Shown one piece after another: positions 46,818-55,922 of a stretch of DNA of 64,000 bases. Made by a program: the position numbers and the translations under genes. Numbering within the stretch: the first letter of the stretch is position 1; every line of letters begins with the position of its first letter. Source of the DNA: Enterococcus florum (GTDB taxonomy: Bacteria > Bacillota > Bacilli > Lactobacillales > Enterococcaceae); assembly GCF_004309355.1 (NCBI RefSeq), contig NZ_BJCC01000016.1, positions 1 through 64,000 on the forward strand. The letters are read 5' to 3'. Below the pieces are notes generated by a model. The model searched no databases, was not told where the DNA came from, and saw nothing but the letters and a program-made list of their open reading frames with translations.

Positions 46818-46879
46818 GACTTCTACAGAGAAGTCAAACTTAAGAATGAAGGTGGGAACTGCAGTTTCCGCCATTTTAT
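46818..46879 (+). promoter_or_regulatory. Two hairpins in the infA leader
   Basis: GACTTCT/AGAAGTC (46818-46835) is followed by GGTGGGAAC-TGCA-GTTTCCGCC (46851-46872, two wobble pairs) and ATTTTAT. The second resembles a weak terminator, so attenuation of the infA transcript is possible. It directly precedes the infA ribosome site region. Confidence 0.5.
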
Positions 46880-46918
46880 CGTGTGAAAATGCGAAACAAC
46901 TACAAGGAGGTACTCTGC

Positions 46919-47137
46919 GTGGCAAAAGATGATATGATCGAAATCGAAGGAACAGTCGTCGAAACTTTGCCGAATGCAATGTTTAAAGTCGAATTGGAAA
47001 ATGGACACGAAGTACTTGCGCATGTTTCTGGAAAAATTCGTATGCACTACATTCGAATCTTGCCTGGGGACAAAGTGACGGTAGAACTTTCACCTTATGA
47101 TTTAAGTCGTGGTCGCATTACCTATCGCTTTAAGTAA
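46919..47137 (+). CDS. infA: Translation initiation factor IF-1
   Basis: A 72-residue OB-fold factor that binds the A site during initiation. [52 protein letters not shown] is a full match to the family. The start is GTG 46919 after AAGGAGG; the longer open frame adds twelve unrelated residues. rpmJ follows after 33 bp. Confidence 0.98.
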   Translation: MAKDDMIEIEGTVVETLPNAMFKVELENGHEVLAHVSGKIRMHYIRILPGDKVTVELSPYDLSRGRITYRFK

Positions 47138-47170
47138 ATTGTACTCCGTAAATCTTCAGGAGGTATTATC

Positions 47171-47287
47171 ATGAAAGTAAGACCATCAGTAAAGCCAATG
47201 TGTGAACATTGCAAAGTAATTCGTCGTAAAGGACGCGTTATGGTGATTTGCCCAGCAAATCCAAAACATAAACAACGTCAAGGATAA
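47171..47287 (+). CDS. rpmJ: 50S ribosomal protein L36, zinc-binding type
   Basis: A 38-residue protein read directly from the sequence. It begins [20 protein letters not shown] and ends KHKQRQG. The zinc ligands C11, C14, C27 and H33 are all present, so this is the C+ form. ATG 47171 follows CAGGAGG. It is one residue longer than the commonest 37-residue form. Confidence 0.97.
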   Translation: MKVRPSVKPMCEHCKVIRRKGRVMVICPANPKHKQRQG

Positions 47288-47304
47288 TGGAGGTGTAAGT
47301 GAAT

Positions 47305-47670
47305 ATGGCTCGTATTGCAGGAGTAGATATTCCTCGTGATAAACGCGTAGTGATTTCTTTAACCTATATTTTTGGGATTGGAAATACTACTGCGAAACAA
47401 ATTCTAGCCGATGCTGGTGTATCTGAAGACATTCGTGTGCGTGATTTAACGAATGAACAAACAGACGCTATTCGTGCGGAAGTTGATAAATTAAAAGTTG
47501 AAGGTGATCTTCGTCGTGAAACCAACTTGAACATCAAACGTTTGATGGAAATTGGTTCATATCGCGGAATCCGTCATCGTCGCGGCTTGCCGACTCGTGG
47601 ACAAAACACGAAAAACAACGCGCGCACTCGTAAGGGTCCAGCTCGCGCAATCGCAGGTAAGAAAAAATAA
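47305..47670 (+). CDS. rpsM: 30S ribosomal protein S13
   Basis: A 121-residue head protein bridging to the large subunit. [33 protein letters not shown] is at the start, and the C-terminus [25 protein letters not shown] is diagnostic. ATG 47305 gives the family length; the in-frame GTG at 47299 is too close to the GGAGGT site. First of the S13-S11-rpoA-L17 set. Confidence 0.97.
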   Translation: MARIAGVDIPRDKRVVISLTYIFGIGNTTAKQILADAGVSEDIRVRDLTNEQTDAIRAEVDKLKVEGDLRRETNLNIKRLMEIGSYRGIRHRRGLPTRGQNTKNNARTRKGPARAIAGKKK

Positions 47671-47694
47671 TTAGTGAAGGAGGTATAAATCTTC

Positions 47695-48084
47695 ATGGTA
47701 GCAAAGAAAGTCAATCGTAAACGTCGTGTGAAAAAGAATATCGAAACTGGGATTGCTCATATTCATTCGACTTTTAACAATACAATCGTCATGATTACTG
47801 ACGCTAATGGGAACGCACTTGCTTGGTCTTCTGCTGGTTCATTAGGCTTTAAAGGAAGTAAAAAATCTACTCCTTTTGCTGCACAAATGGCAGCTGAAAC
47901 TGCAACAAAGGCTGCAATGGAACACGGATTAAGAACCGTTGAAGTTACTGTAAAAGGACCTGGTTCTGGTCGTGAAGCAGCGATTCGTTCATTGCAAGCA
48001 ACTGGTTTGGAAGTGACCGCGATTCGTGACGTGACTCCAGTACCTCATAATGGATGCCGCCCTCCAAAACGCCGTCGTGTTTAA
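47695..48084 (+). CDS. rpsK: 30S ribosomal protein S11
   Basis: A 129-residue platform protein contacting mRNA at the E site. [46 protein letters not shown] and the end [19 protein letters not shown] are typical. AAGGAGG precedes ATG 47695. rpoA follows after 81 bp. Confidence 0.98.
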   Translation: MVAKKVNRKRRVKKNIETGIAHIHSTFNNTIVMITDANGNALAWSSAGSLGFKGSKKSTPFAAQMAAETATKAAMEHGLRTVEVTVKGPGSGREAAIRSLQATGLEVTAIRDVTPVPHNGCRPPKRRRV

Positions 48085-48165
48085 TGAGTGCCCCACTCAC
48101 TATGAGTTTTACAGGAACGTCATTGAACAAGACACTTTTCGTTTTGAAAGGGGTAAAAGATAAGA

Positions 48166-49104
48166 ATGATTGAATTCGAAAAACCAAGAATCACAAAAAT
48201 TGATGAAGACAGAGACTATGGCAAGTTCGTTGTTGAACCTTTGGAAAGAGGTTACGGAACTACTCTAGGTAATTCTCTACGTCGTATTCTACTTTCTTCT
48301 TTACCTGGTGCTGCTATTACCAACATTCAAATTGATGGCGTACTGCACGAATTCTCGACTGTCAAAGGTGTAAGAGAAGATGTGGTGCAAATCATCTTGA
48401 ACATCAAAGGTTTAGCGTTGAAATTATTCACCGAAGAAGAAAAAACCCTTGAGATCGATATTACTGGACCAGCTACAGTGACTGCCGGCGATATTATCGT
48501 AGACAGTGATGTAGAGATCTTGAATAAAGATATGTACATTTGTACAGTTGCTGAAGGCGCGACTTTTCATGCTCGCTTGACAGTAAAACCTGGTCGAGGC
48601 TATGTTCAAGCAGACGAAAATAAAAAAGAAGATATGCCAATCGGTGTTCTTCCAGTTGATTCCATCTACACACCAGTACGCAAAGTCAACTACCAAGTTG
48701 AAAATACCCGTGTTGGTCGTCGCGATGATTTCGATAAATTAACGATGGAGATTTGGACAGACGGATCTATTATTGCACAAGAAGCATTAAGTTTAGCTGC
48801 TAAAATCTTGACCGAGCATTTGGATATTTTTGTGAATCTGACTGATGAAGCGAAAAACGCTGAAATCATGGTTGAAAAAGAAGAAACACAAAAAGAGAAA
48901 ATGTTGGAAATGACCATCGAAGAACTAGATTTGTCTGTACGTTCATACAACTGTTTGAAACGTGCTGGAATCAATACGGTTCAAGAATTAACCAACAAGT
49001 CTGAACCAGAAATGATCAAGGTTCGTAATTTGGGACGTAAATCACTTGAAGAAGTGAAAGCTAAATTACATGATCTAGGATTAGGCTTGCGTAAAGACGA
49101 TTAA
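48166..49104 (+). CDS. rpoA: RNA polymerase alpha subunit
   Basis: A 312-residue subunit. The N-terminal assembly domain shows [31 protein letters not shown] and the 44-60 dimer region. A flexible linker is followed by the C-terminal domain (about 245-310: [48 protein letters not shown]) that binds UP elements and activators. GAAAGGGG lies before ATG 48166. Full length. Confidence 0.98.
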   Translation: MIEFEKPRITKIDEDRDYGKFVVEPLERGYGTTLGNSLRRILLSSLPGAAITNIQIDGVLHEFSTVKGVREDVVQIILNIKGLALKLFTEEEKTLEIDITGPATVTAGDIIVDSDVEILNKDMYICTVAEGATFHARLTVKPGRGYVQADENKKEDMPIGVLPVDSIYTPVRKVNYQVENTRVGRRDDFDKLTMEIWTDGSIIAQEALSLAAKILTEHLDIFVNLTDEAKNAEIMVEKEETQKEKMLEMTIEELDLSVRSYNCLKRAGINTVQELTNKSEPEMIKVRNLGRKSLEEVKAKLHDLGLGLRKDD

Positions 49105-49131
49105 TATTGTTGACAAAGGAGGGAAACCTAC

Positions 49132-49512
49132 GTGAGTTACCGTAAATTAGGACGCACATCTAGCCAACGTAAAGCGATGTTGCGTGACTTAACAACTGAC
49201 TTAATTATCAACGAACGTATCGTTACGACTGAAGCTCGTGCGAAAGAAGTTCGTTCTACAGCTGAAAAGATGATTACTCTAGGAAAACGCGGGGATCTTC
49301 ATGCACGTCGCCAAGCTGCAAGCTTTGTACGTAATGAATTGGCTGGTGTTCGTGAAGTAAATGATGAAATCGTTAGCGATTCTGCTTTGCAGAAGCTTTT
49401 CAATGACATCGCACCTCGTTACGCTGAACGTCAAGGTGGATACACTCGTATCTTGAAAACTGAACCTCGTCGTGGCGATAACGCCCCTATGGTCGTTTTA
49501 GAACTTGTTTAA
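49132..49512 (+). CDS. rplQ: 50S ribosomal protein L17
   Basis: A 126-residue large-subunit protein. [61 protein letters not shown] and the end [14 protein letters not shown] are diagnostic. The start is GTG 49132 after AAAGGAGG. It is the last gene of the alpha operon; a branched RNA structure with a T-run follows. Confidence 0.98.
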   Translation: MSYRKLGRTSSQRKAMLRDLTTDLIINERIVTTEARAKEVRSTAEKMITLGKRGDLHARRQAASFVRNELAGVREVNDEIVSDSALQKLFNDIAPRYAERQGGYTRILKTEPRRGDNAPMVVLELV

Positions 49513-49523
49513 TAATCACTCTT

Positions 49524-49640
49524 CACTTTATAGATGATTCTTTTAGAGTGTTATGATGTTGGAGAGCAATCTCCGAGTCTAGCTCAGCGCCGCTTCCCAG
49601 ATTATCTGGGAAGCAGGCACTCATCATAAAGTGTTTTTTT
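49524..49640 (+). terminator. Branched RNA structure with terminal T-run after rplQ
   Basis: A 13-bp closing stem with one bulged A (49524-49537 with 49621-49633) is followed directly by seven T. It encloses two clear hairpins: GGAGA-GCAA-TCTCC (49561-49574, a GNRA-type loop) and GCTTCCCAGA-TTA-TCTGGGAAGC (49592-49614, perfect 10 bp). A competing pairing, TTATGATG (49551-49558) with CATCATAA (49622-49629), would break the closing stem. It at least terminates the alpha operon; the architecture resembles a regulated terminator. The rest of the 328-bp rplQ-ecfA1 gap holds the next promoter. Confidence 0.75.
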
Positions 49641-49738
49641 ATACCCTGAATTCCTGTCAAGACATCACGGTATTAAAAAGCATTTTAAGAAATCGTTGGA
49701 CTCAAAAAGAGGATCTTGAAAATCAGCAGAAGAGATAG

Positions 49739-49766
49739 TTGTCAGTCTTTTGATTTGAAGTATAAT
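49739..49766 (+). promoter_or_regulatory. ecfA1 promoter
   Basis: TTGTCA (49739-49744), a 16-base spacer and TATAAT (49761-49766), about 75 bp before the ecfA1 start and after the alpha operon terminator. Confidence 0.75.
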
Positions 49767-49840
49767 ATCTCTTAAGGTAAATAGGCTTTACTGGTCGTCC
49801 GAAAAAGGACGGAATGACGAAATAAATGAAGGGTGCTGTT

Positions 49841-50677
49841 ATGGAGCCAATAATTGAAATTAATCACATTCAATTTAGTTATCAAGAAGATTCTCCGAAT
49901 GCTTTGACGGATGTTTCTCTTACAATCAATAAAGGTGAATGGATCGCGATCGTCGGACATAATGGTTCCGGGAAATCCACGCTAGCAAAGACCATTAATG
50001 GCCTTCAAATGCCGCAAGAAGGTAGTGTCACCGTTGGCGGGAAACAGTTGTCAGAAGAAACGGTTTGGGACGTGCGTAAAATGGTTGGCATGGTGTTCCA
50101 AAATCCTGACAATCAATTCGTTGGAGCGACGGTCGAAGACGATGTGGCTTTTGGACTGGAAAATCAGGGGATCGAACGCAGTGAAATGCAAAAACGAGTG
50201 ACCCATGCACTGGAGCAGGTAAAAATGACCAACTTTGCAACGCGAGAACCTGCACGGCTTTCTGGTGGACAAAAGCAGCGAGTCGCGATTGCCGGCGTGG
50301 TCGCGTTGCGTCCGGATATCATTATTTTGGATGAGGCGACAAGTATGCTCGATCCAGAGGGGCGCGAAGACGTGATTGCAACGATTCGCAAAATCAAAGA
50401 AGAAAACAATCTGACAGTGATCTCTATCACTCATGACATTGACGAGGCTGCTAGCGCCAACCGTATATTGGTCATGAAAGAAGGACGGTTGTACCAAGAA
50501 GGAACACCGGAGGAAATATTTTCTGCAGGGCCTGAATTGGTTTCTTTAGGATTGGATCTGCCGTTCCCTGAAAAGCTGAAGACAGCATTAAAAGCGCGAG
50601 GTGTGAAGGTGCCGGAGCGCTATTTGGATGAAGAAGGGATGATGGATTGGTTATGGACATCCGTTTTGAGCAAGTAA
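49841..50677 (+). CDS. ecfA1: ECF transporter ATPase EcfA1
   Basis: A 278-residue ATPase of the energy-coupling factor module that drives uptake of vitamins and metals through interchangeable S proteins. Walker [11 protein letters not shown]-loop [15 protein letters not shown], signature [13 protein letters not shown] and Walker [17 protein letters not shown] are intact, and [10 protein letters not shown] is the H-loop. The start is ambiguous: ATG 49841 (GAAGGGTG upstream) or ATG 49826. The end overlaps ecfA2 by about 25 bases. Confidence 0.93.
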   Translation: MEPIIEINHIQFSYQEDSPNALTDVSLTINKGEWIAIVGHNGSGKSTLAKTINGLQMPQEGSVTVGGKQLSEETVWDVRKMVGMVFQNPDNQFVGATVEDDVAFGLENQGIERSEMQKRVTHALEQVKMTNFATREPARLSGGQKQRVAIAGVVALRPDIIILDEATSMLDPEGREDVIATIRKIKEENNLTVISITHDIDEAASANRILVMKEGRLYQEGTPEEIFSAGPELVSLGLDLPFPEKLKTALKARGVKVPERYLDEEGMMDWLWTSVLSK

Positions 50678-51522
50678 ATTTTGTTTATCAACCCGACACA
50701 CCTTTTGAACAGCGCGCGCTGTACGCTGTTGATTTAACGATCAAAGAAGGATCTTATACCGCTTTGGTTGGTCATACAGGCAGCGGAAAGTCGACGTTGC
50801 TGCAGCACCTCAATGCACTTCTGAAGCCGACTGGCGGAAAAGTCTTGATCGGGGACCGCACGATCACCCCAGAGACAGACAATAAAAATCTAAAACCGAT
50901 CCGCAAGAAGGTTGGGATCGTTTTTCAATTTCCTGAGGCACAGTTGTTTGAAGAAACAGTAGCGAAGGACATTGCTTTTGGGCCTCAGAATTTCGGTGTC
51001 AGTCAAGAAGAAGCGCTAGGCTTGGCGAAGGAGAAGCTGGAATTGGTCGGCTTGGATGATAGCTTTTTAGAGCGCTCGCCGTTTGAGCTGTCTGGTGGAC
51101 AGATGCGTCGAGTTGCCATTGCAGGTGTTTTGGCGATGGAGCCGGAGGTATTGGTTTTAGATGAACCGACAGCTGGACTGGATCCTGCTGGACGAAAAGA
51201 AATGATGGAGATTTTCTGGCGATTGCACAAAGAAAAAAAGATGACGATCGTCTTAGTGACACATTTGATGGATGATGTAGCGAATTTTGCTGACTATGTT
51301 TATGTTTTGGAAAAGGGAAACGTGGTTCGCCATGGTTCGCCGCAGGATGTGTTTCAAGACGTGGACTGGCTGAAGGAAAAGCAGCTGGGAGTTCCAGCGG
51401 CCAGTGAGTTCGCAGAAAAAATGCAAGCCAAAGGGGCTCGTTTTGAGCAATTGCCTTTAACCGAGGAAGAATTGGCTGATTGGATCCTTCAGCAGTCTGG
51501 AGGTGTGGCGTATGATGAATAA
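50653..51522 (+). CDS. ecfA2: ECF transporter ATPase EcfA2
   Basis: A 289-residue partner ATPase. Walker [11 protein letters not shown]-loop [28 protein letters not shown] and [14 protein letters not shown] are all present, with [10 protein letters not shown] as the H-loop. It forms the EcfA1-EcfA2 heterodimer. The start is ATG 50653 inside the end of ecfA1 (TTG 50647 is possible). Overlaps with both neighbours show coupled translation of the complex. Confidence 0.94.
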   Translation: MDIRFEQVNFVYQPDTPFEQRALYAVDLTIKEGSYTALVGHTGSGKSTLLQHLNALLKPTGGKVLIGDRTITPETDNKNLKPIRKKVGIVFQFPEAQLFEETVAKDIAFGPQNFGVSQEEALGLAKEKLELVGLDDSFLERSPFELSGGQMRRVAIAGVLAMEPEVLVLDEPTAGLDPAGRKEMMEIFWRLHKEKKMTIVLVTHLMDDVANFADYVYVLEKGNVVRHGSPQDVFQDVDWLKEKQLGVPAASEFAEKMQAKGARFEQLPLTEEELADWILQQSGGVAYDE

Positions 51523-52309
51523 ACTGATTTTCGGCCGCTATATTCCTGGGGATTCGATTATTCATCGTCTAGACCCGCGAGCGAAACTGGTTGCCAGCTT
51601 CTATTTCATTGCAATTATTTTTCTGGCCAACAACTGGCAAAGTTATTTGTGCCTGGGGATCTTCACCTTTGTGGCAATCCTCCTTTCAAAAATCAATTTG
51701 CGCTTCTTTTTTCGAGGAGTAAGACCTCTAATCTGGCTGATCTTGTTTACCGTGATTCTGCAGATCTTGTTTACTCGAGGGGGAACGTTATACTGGTCAT
51801 GGGGCGTTTTCAGTTTGTCTGAATATGGCATTCAAAACGGTCTCTTTATCTTTTGCCGGTTCATTTTGATCATCTTCATGTCAACTCTGCTGACGTTGAC
51901 GACACCGCCTCTGTCTATGTCGGATGCTATCGAATCGTTGCTGCGTCCATTACACGTATTGCATGTACCTGTGCACGAAATTGCCTTGATGCTGTCGATT
52001 GCGTTGCGTTTTGTTCCAACATTGATGGACGAAACAGAAAAGATCATGAATGCACAGCGAGCTAGAGGAGTCGACTTTGGCGAGGGCAGCTTGATTCAGA
52101 AGGTCAAGGCGGTTGTTCCATTGTTGATTCCTTTATTTGTCAGCAGCTTTAATCGTGCGGAGGATTTAGCTACTGCAATGGAAGCTCGTGGGTATCGAGG
52201 AGGCGAAGGCCGCAGCAAATACCGTATCTTGAAATGGTCGAACCGCGATTCGGGAGTGATCGTTGTGTTCGTCATCGTTACAATTGGATTGATCGTTTTA
52301 CGAACTTAG
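51512..52309 (+). CDS. ecfT: ECF transporter transmembrane subunit EcfT
   Basis: A 265-residue membrane scaffold joining the ATPases to S components. Hydrophobic helices frame the two cytosolic coupling motifs with Ala-Arg-Gly: [13 protein letters not shown] and [13 protein letters not shown]. The N-terminal [20 protein letters not shown] is typical. ATG 51512 lies 7 bases after GGAGGT and overlaps ecfA2. No S component is encoded beside it, as expected for a group II (shared) ECF module. Confidence 0.95.
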   Translation: MMNKLIFGRYIPGDSIIHRLDPRAKLVASFYFIAIIFLANNWQSYLCLGIFTFVAILLSKINLRFFFRGVRPLIWLILFTVILQILFTRGGTLYWSWGVFSLSEYGIQNGLFIFCRFILIIFMSTLLTLTTPPLSMSDAIESLLRPLHVLHVPVHEIALMLSIALRFVPTLMDETEKIMNAQRARGVDFGEGSLIQKVKAVVPLLIPLFVSSFNRAEDLATAMEARGYRGGEGRSKYRILKWSNRDSGVIVVFVIVTIGLIVLRT

Positions 52310-52352
52310 AGCATGATAGAACGCTTTTTAAGTGTTCTATCACGCTCTTTTC
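52308..52352 (+). terminator. Terminator after ecfT
   Basis: AGAGC-A-TGATAGAAC pairs with GTTCTATCA-C-GCTCT (one internal mismatch) and TTTT follows. The left arm begins in the stop codon of ecfT. Confidence 0.88.
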
Positions 52353-52386
52353 TAGGTAGATATTCAGTTTTAAAAGGAGCAGTATT

Positions 52387-53151
52387 ATGGTCAGATACAA
52401 AGCGATCATCGCTTATGACGGCACCCATTTTCATGGTTTTCAGCGGCAACCGAAGGGGCGTACCGTACAAGAGGAATTGGAGAAGACGTTGGCAAACATC
52501 AACAATGGGGAGCCAATCACGGTTTTTGGCTCTGGACGAACCGATGCGGGCGTCCATGCATTGGGACAAGTGATTCATTTTGATTATCCTCAAGAGCGTC
52601 CAGTCGAACGAATGCGCTTTGCTTTGGATACTCAAACGCCGGAAGACATAGCGGTCTCAGCTGTAGAAATCGTGCCGGACACTTTTCATGCACGTTATGA
52701 TGTTCAGGAAAAGACGTATCATTTTCATGTGCAAATTCAGAAACCTCGCAGTCCTTTTCGGCGGCATTATGCTTCGTATTATCCTTATCCGCTTGATTTG
52801 GATAAGATTCGAGAGGCGTTGCCGGATTTACTAGGGACACATGATTTCACTTCCTTCTGTGCAACAGGGGGATCGATCGAAGACAAGGTGCGAACGATTT
52901 ATCAGGCGGAAATGGTCGTTAGCCCGGATGGCAAAGAGCTGACCTTCATTTTTCGCGGGAATGGCTTTTTGTATAAAATGATCCGAATTTTGGTGGGAAC
53001 GTTGTTGAAAATCGGAAATGGTCGTATGCCGGCAGACAGCATCCCTGCTGTTTTGGCTCAAAAGGACCGCAATGCAGCTGGCCCAACGGCGCATCCAGAG
53101 GGATTGTATCTTGCAGAAGTAAGGTACAAAGAACAAGTTAATAAAGAATAG
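52387..53151 (+). CDS. truA: tRNA pseudouridine synthase A
   Basis: A 254-residue enzyme that makes pseudouridine at positions 38-40 of tRNA anticodon arms. Catalytic D53 lies in GSGRTDAGVHA. YDGTHFHGFQRQ (10-21), HDFTSFCATGG and FIFRGNGFLYKMIRILVGTLLKIG are family marks. AAAGGAGC precedes ATG 52387. It follows the ECF genes as in many Firmicutes, but the rplM-rpsI pair often found next is absent; a terminator and the Rnf-like operon follow. Confidence 0.97.
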   Translation: MVRYKAIIAYDGTHFHGFQRQPKGRTVQEELEKTLANINNGEPITVFGSGRTDAGVHALGQVIHFDYPQERPVERMRFALDTQTPEDIAVSAVEIVPDTFHARYDVQEKTYHFHVQIQKPRSPFRRHYASYYPYPLDLDKIREALPDLLGTHDFTSFCATGGSIEDKVRTIYQAEMVVSPDGKELTFIFRGNGFLYKMIRILVGTLLKIGNGRMPADSIPAVLAQKDRNAAGPTAHPEGLYLAEVRYKEQVNKE

Positions 53152-53153
53152 AG

Positions 53154-53181
53154 GATGGTGCTTAGGGCATCATCTTTTTTT
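53154..53181 (+). terminator. truA terminator
   Basis: GATGGTGC (53154-53161) and GCATCATC (53167-53174, one wobble) are followed by a run of seven T. Confidence 0.9.
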
Positions 53182-53474
53182 GGCTTGAAATAAAATTTAT
53201 GTGGAGGGCAGTTTCTATACAAATAGATCGGTTTTGTCAAATAGAAGAAAAAAGGACATATTATTTGATAAATAAAACCACCTATTGGTACACTAGATAT
53301 ATAATAATCATTTATTGGTCTTTTTTTAAAATAATTGAGCAGAAATCAAGAAAGAGCATTTCTTTTAAAAATAGGTCAAAATTCGGTGAATCTTGGGAAA
53401 CTGGGTAGAAACCTACGAACATTCCAGTACTCTTTGCACAGTAAGTTAAGGGGAGCTGAGGGGAGGAGAGAATT
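53182..53474 (+). promoter_or_regulatory. Upstream region and leader of the Rnf-like operon
   Basis: No gene is seen. TATAAT (53300-53305) is the best -10 but lacks a good -35 at normal spacing. Downstream are AAGAAA-GAGCA-TTTCTT (53348-53364) and a bulged stem. In that stem ACTGG (53400-53404) pairs with CCAGT (53424-53428) around GTAG (53405-53408) / CTAC (53413-53416). It does not match the FMN, TPP, glycine or c-di-GMP riboswitch consensus that I know. The region ends in GGGGAGGAGAG, the ribosome site of the first gene. Confidence 0.5.
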
Positions 53475-54815
53475 ATGAAACGTACAGCGTCAGGGAAATT
53501 TACAGGAGGATTCATCTTTGCTCCGTCAACTGAAGTATTCAAAGAAAAGTGGAAGGTCAAGCAAAATGAGGTTGTCACATTCATTCCTGAACGAGTCTAT
53601 ATTCCGACACAGCAGCATATCGGCGCACCGCCTGAATTAGTTGTTGAGGTCGGTGATCAGGTCAGAGCAGGAGATCTGATTGCCAAGGCGGGAGACTTTG
53701 TCAGTGCCAATACCCATGCGACGATATCAGGAACGGTCGTTGATATTTTGGAGTGGCCGGATAATTCAGGGAACAAGGTTGAAACAGTCGTGATCAAAAA
53801 AAAGGACGATGAGGTCAGAGAGAAGCGTCAGCGTAATGAAACGTTCGAGTCTATGGACAAGCAGCAATTGATTGATCGGGTCACTGAAGCCGGAGTAGTG
53901 GGCATGGGTGGCGCAACCTTTCCAACACACGTGAAGCTGACTGTTGATGAAGATGTCGAAGTAGAGACGGTCGTATTAAATGGTGCAGAGTGTGAACCGT
54001 TCTTGGAAGCGGATAATCTGTTGATGCAGACAGAAAGCGACAAAATCGTAACAGGCGCTCGCATTGCACAAAAGATATTGGATGCTAAAAAAATCGTTAT
54101 CGCGATCGAAGATGATAAACCGGATGCCATTCAGGCAATGAAAAAGGCAGCCCACGCTTTTTCAGACATTGCGATCGAAGTCGTGAATACGAATTATCCG
54201 CAAGGGGGCGAAAAGCAGCTGTTAGAAGGTCTGTTCGGCATCGAGGTAGCCTTAGACGGCCTGCCAGTGGACGCTGGGACCTATTTAATGAACGTAGCGA
54301 CCTCTGCAGCAGTAACAGACGCAGTGGAGCAGCAGGAGCCCTTAATCAATCGCTTTTGTACAGTGACCGGCGATGTTCAAAACAAACAGACGGTCTCTTG
54401 TCCGATCGGGACATTGACGGGTGATCTGATTGATTTTTGCGAAGGCTTCTTGGGTGATCCAAGAAAAATCTTTGTAGGTGGTCCAATGATGGGGAAATCC
54501 ATCGATACGCTGGAGGTACCGATCACCAAATCTAGTAACGGTCTAGTCGTCATCAATACTGAAAATGCACGATATTATGAAGAAAGCCCATGTATTCGCT
54601 GCAATCTCTGCGCGGAGGTGTGTCCGATGCGTTTAGAGCCGCAGAATCTGGACTTATTTTATCGTGCAGGAGAGTATAAGCGGTGTCAGGATTTAAAAGC
54701 GGATGCCTGCATCAATTGCGGGGCGTGTACGTATGTTTGTCCGGCCAGACGTGATTTGGCTAGAAACATTACGGCGGCTGCTGGCAAGATCAATGAATTA
54801 TTACAGGAGGCGTAG
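53475..54815 (+). CDS. rnfC: RnfC-like electron transport subunit
   Basis: A 446-residue protein matching RnfC, the NADH-oxidising entry subunit of Rnf complexes. The N-terminal biotinyl-like domain shows IPTQQHIGAPPELVVEVGDQVRAGDLIA. The FMN/NADH domain shows GVVGMGGATFPTHVK and VLNGAECEPFLEADN. Two 4Fe-4S clusters are coded by CIRCNLCAEVCP and CINCGACTYVCPARR. It should sit at the inner membrane face and pass electrons to RnfD. GGGGAGGAG precedes ATG 53475. It opens a three-gene operon that lacks rnfB, rnfG and a second rnfA/E gene. Confidence 0.93.
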   Translation: MKRTASGKFTGGFIFAPSTEVFKEKWKVKQNEVVTFIPERVYIPTQQHIGAPPELVVEVGDQVRAGDLIAKAGDFVSANTHATISGTVVDILEWPDNSGNKVETVVIKKKDDEVREKRQRNETFESMDKQQLIDRVTEAGVVGMGGATFPTHVKLTVDEDVEVETVVLNGAECEPFLEADNLLMQTESDKIVTGARIAQKILDAKKIVIAIEDDKPDAIQAMKKAAHAFSDIAIEVVNTNYPQGGEKQLLEGLFGIEVALDGLPVDAGTYLMNVATSAAVTDAVEQQEPLINRFCTVTGDVQNKQTVSCPIGTLTGDLIDFCEGFLGDPRKIFVGGPMMGKSIDTLEVPITKSSNGLVVINTENARYYEESPCIRCNLCAEVCPMRLEPQNLDLFYRAGEYKRCQDLKADACINCGACTYVCPARRDLARNITAAAGKINELLQEA

Positions 54816-54819
54816 GACA

Positions 54820-55884
54820 ATGAAAAAGGATGCAAAACAAGTGGACCATGTCTCTGGAAAAAGCGCCCAGCAGTTTGCGGCGGCGCAAAAGAATTTCCCT
54901 CCGCCGGAAGCCAATCCGCACATTCGCGGGGACAATACGACGCGAAACATCATGATGTGGATGGTGATCGCTTTAATGCCTTCTGTGTTGGGTGCAGGGT
55001 ATTTATTTGGATTCCGCGTGTGGGGCTTATATGCCATCGCGATCGCCACAGCCCAGCTGTGTGAGGTACTTTGGTTCAAATTGAACAAGCGAGAATTGAC
55101 TTGGGACTTAAGTGCAGTTGTTACGGCTATTTTGCTTACTGCGAATATGCCGCCGTCAGCGCCTTGGTATTTCCCAATCATCGGCTCTGCGTTTGCCATC
55201 ATTGTTGTAAAAGAATTTTTTGGCGGGATCGGGTTCAACTTCATCAATCCCGCGTTGGGTGGTCGTGCTCTGTTGGTAGGTCTGTTCTTTACTGAGATGT
55301 TCAAAATCAGCTGGCCGAACCCGCCGTTTGATCGAATCGTCCCAGATGCAGTGACAAGTGCGACACCGTTAGCCGTTTTAAATAGCGGCGGCAATCTTTC
55401 AGGACAAGAATTATTCAATACTTTTGTTGGAAATATTGGCGGCCGGCTTGGTGAAACAAGTACGCTGTTGATTTTGATCGGTGGTGGGATCTTACTGTGG
55501 AAGAAGATCATCCATATTCGGATTCCTTTGACCATGCTGGGAACGATCGCGGTGATCGCGTTTGTCTTTGACGGCCAGAACTTCTTCACAGCTGATTTGA
55601 CCACCGTTTTGGGGTATGTTTTTGGCGGCGGTGCTGTCTTTGGAGCCTTCTTTATGGCAACGGATTATGCCTCTACACCCTCAACGCGAGCAGGTGAGTA
55701 CATTTTCGCTTTTTGCTGCGGATTGCTGGTGATGCTGTTTCGTTATTATGGTGTCACTGAAGAAGGGGTCAGCTATAGTATTTTAATCATGAACTGTTTG
55801 ACGCCATTGATCGATTATGTTCTGCGCAATCGAGTGATCGGAGAAGAAGGCAATCAGCTGTTGAATATTAAATGGAACAAATAG
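54820..55884 (+). CDS. rnfD: RnfD-like membrane flavoprotein subunit
   Basis: A 354-residue membrane protein of the RnfD/NqrB family. NPHIRGDNTTRNIMMWMVIALMP (32-54) is the conserved N-terminal block, and FINPALGGRALL and ATDYASTPSTRAGEY are further marks. The motif DAVTSATPL (176-184) fits the covalent FMN attachment site, with T182 as likely acceptor, so an ApbE-type flavin transferase is expected elsewhere in the genome. ATG 54820 follows AGGAGG and lies 4 bases after the rnfC stop. An upstream open extension is not used because it overlaps rnfC without a ribosome site. Confidence 0.92.
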   Translation: MKKDAKQVDHVSGKSAQQFAAAQKNFPPPEANPHIRGDNTTRNIMMWMVIALMPSVLGAGYLFGFRVWGLYAIAIATAQLCEVLWFKLNKRELTWDLSAVVTAILLTANMPPSAPWYFPIIGSAFAIIVVKEFFGGIGFNFINPALGGRALLVGLFFTEMFKISWPNPPFDRIVPDAVTSATPLAVLNSGGNLSGQELFNTFVGNIGGRLGETSTLLILIGGGILLWKKIIHIRIPLTMLGTIAVIAFVFDGQNFFTADLTTVLGYVFGGGAVFGAFFMATDYASTPSTRAGEYIFAFCCGLLVMLFRYYGVTEEGVSYSILIMNCLTPLIDYVLRNRVIGEEGNQLLNIKWNK

Positions 55885-55922
55885 ATAGTCAGCCCAAAAT
55901 CATGGAACAGGAGGAGTAAAAA

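Noticed and set aside
53300-53474. FMN or other known riboswitch before the Rnf-like operon
   Set aside because: None of the conserved blocks of the FMN, TPP, glycine, cobalamin or c-di-GMP classes is visible.
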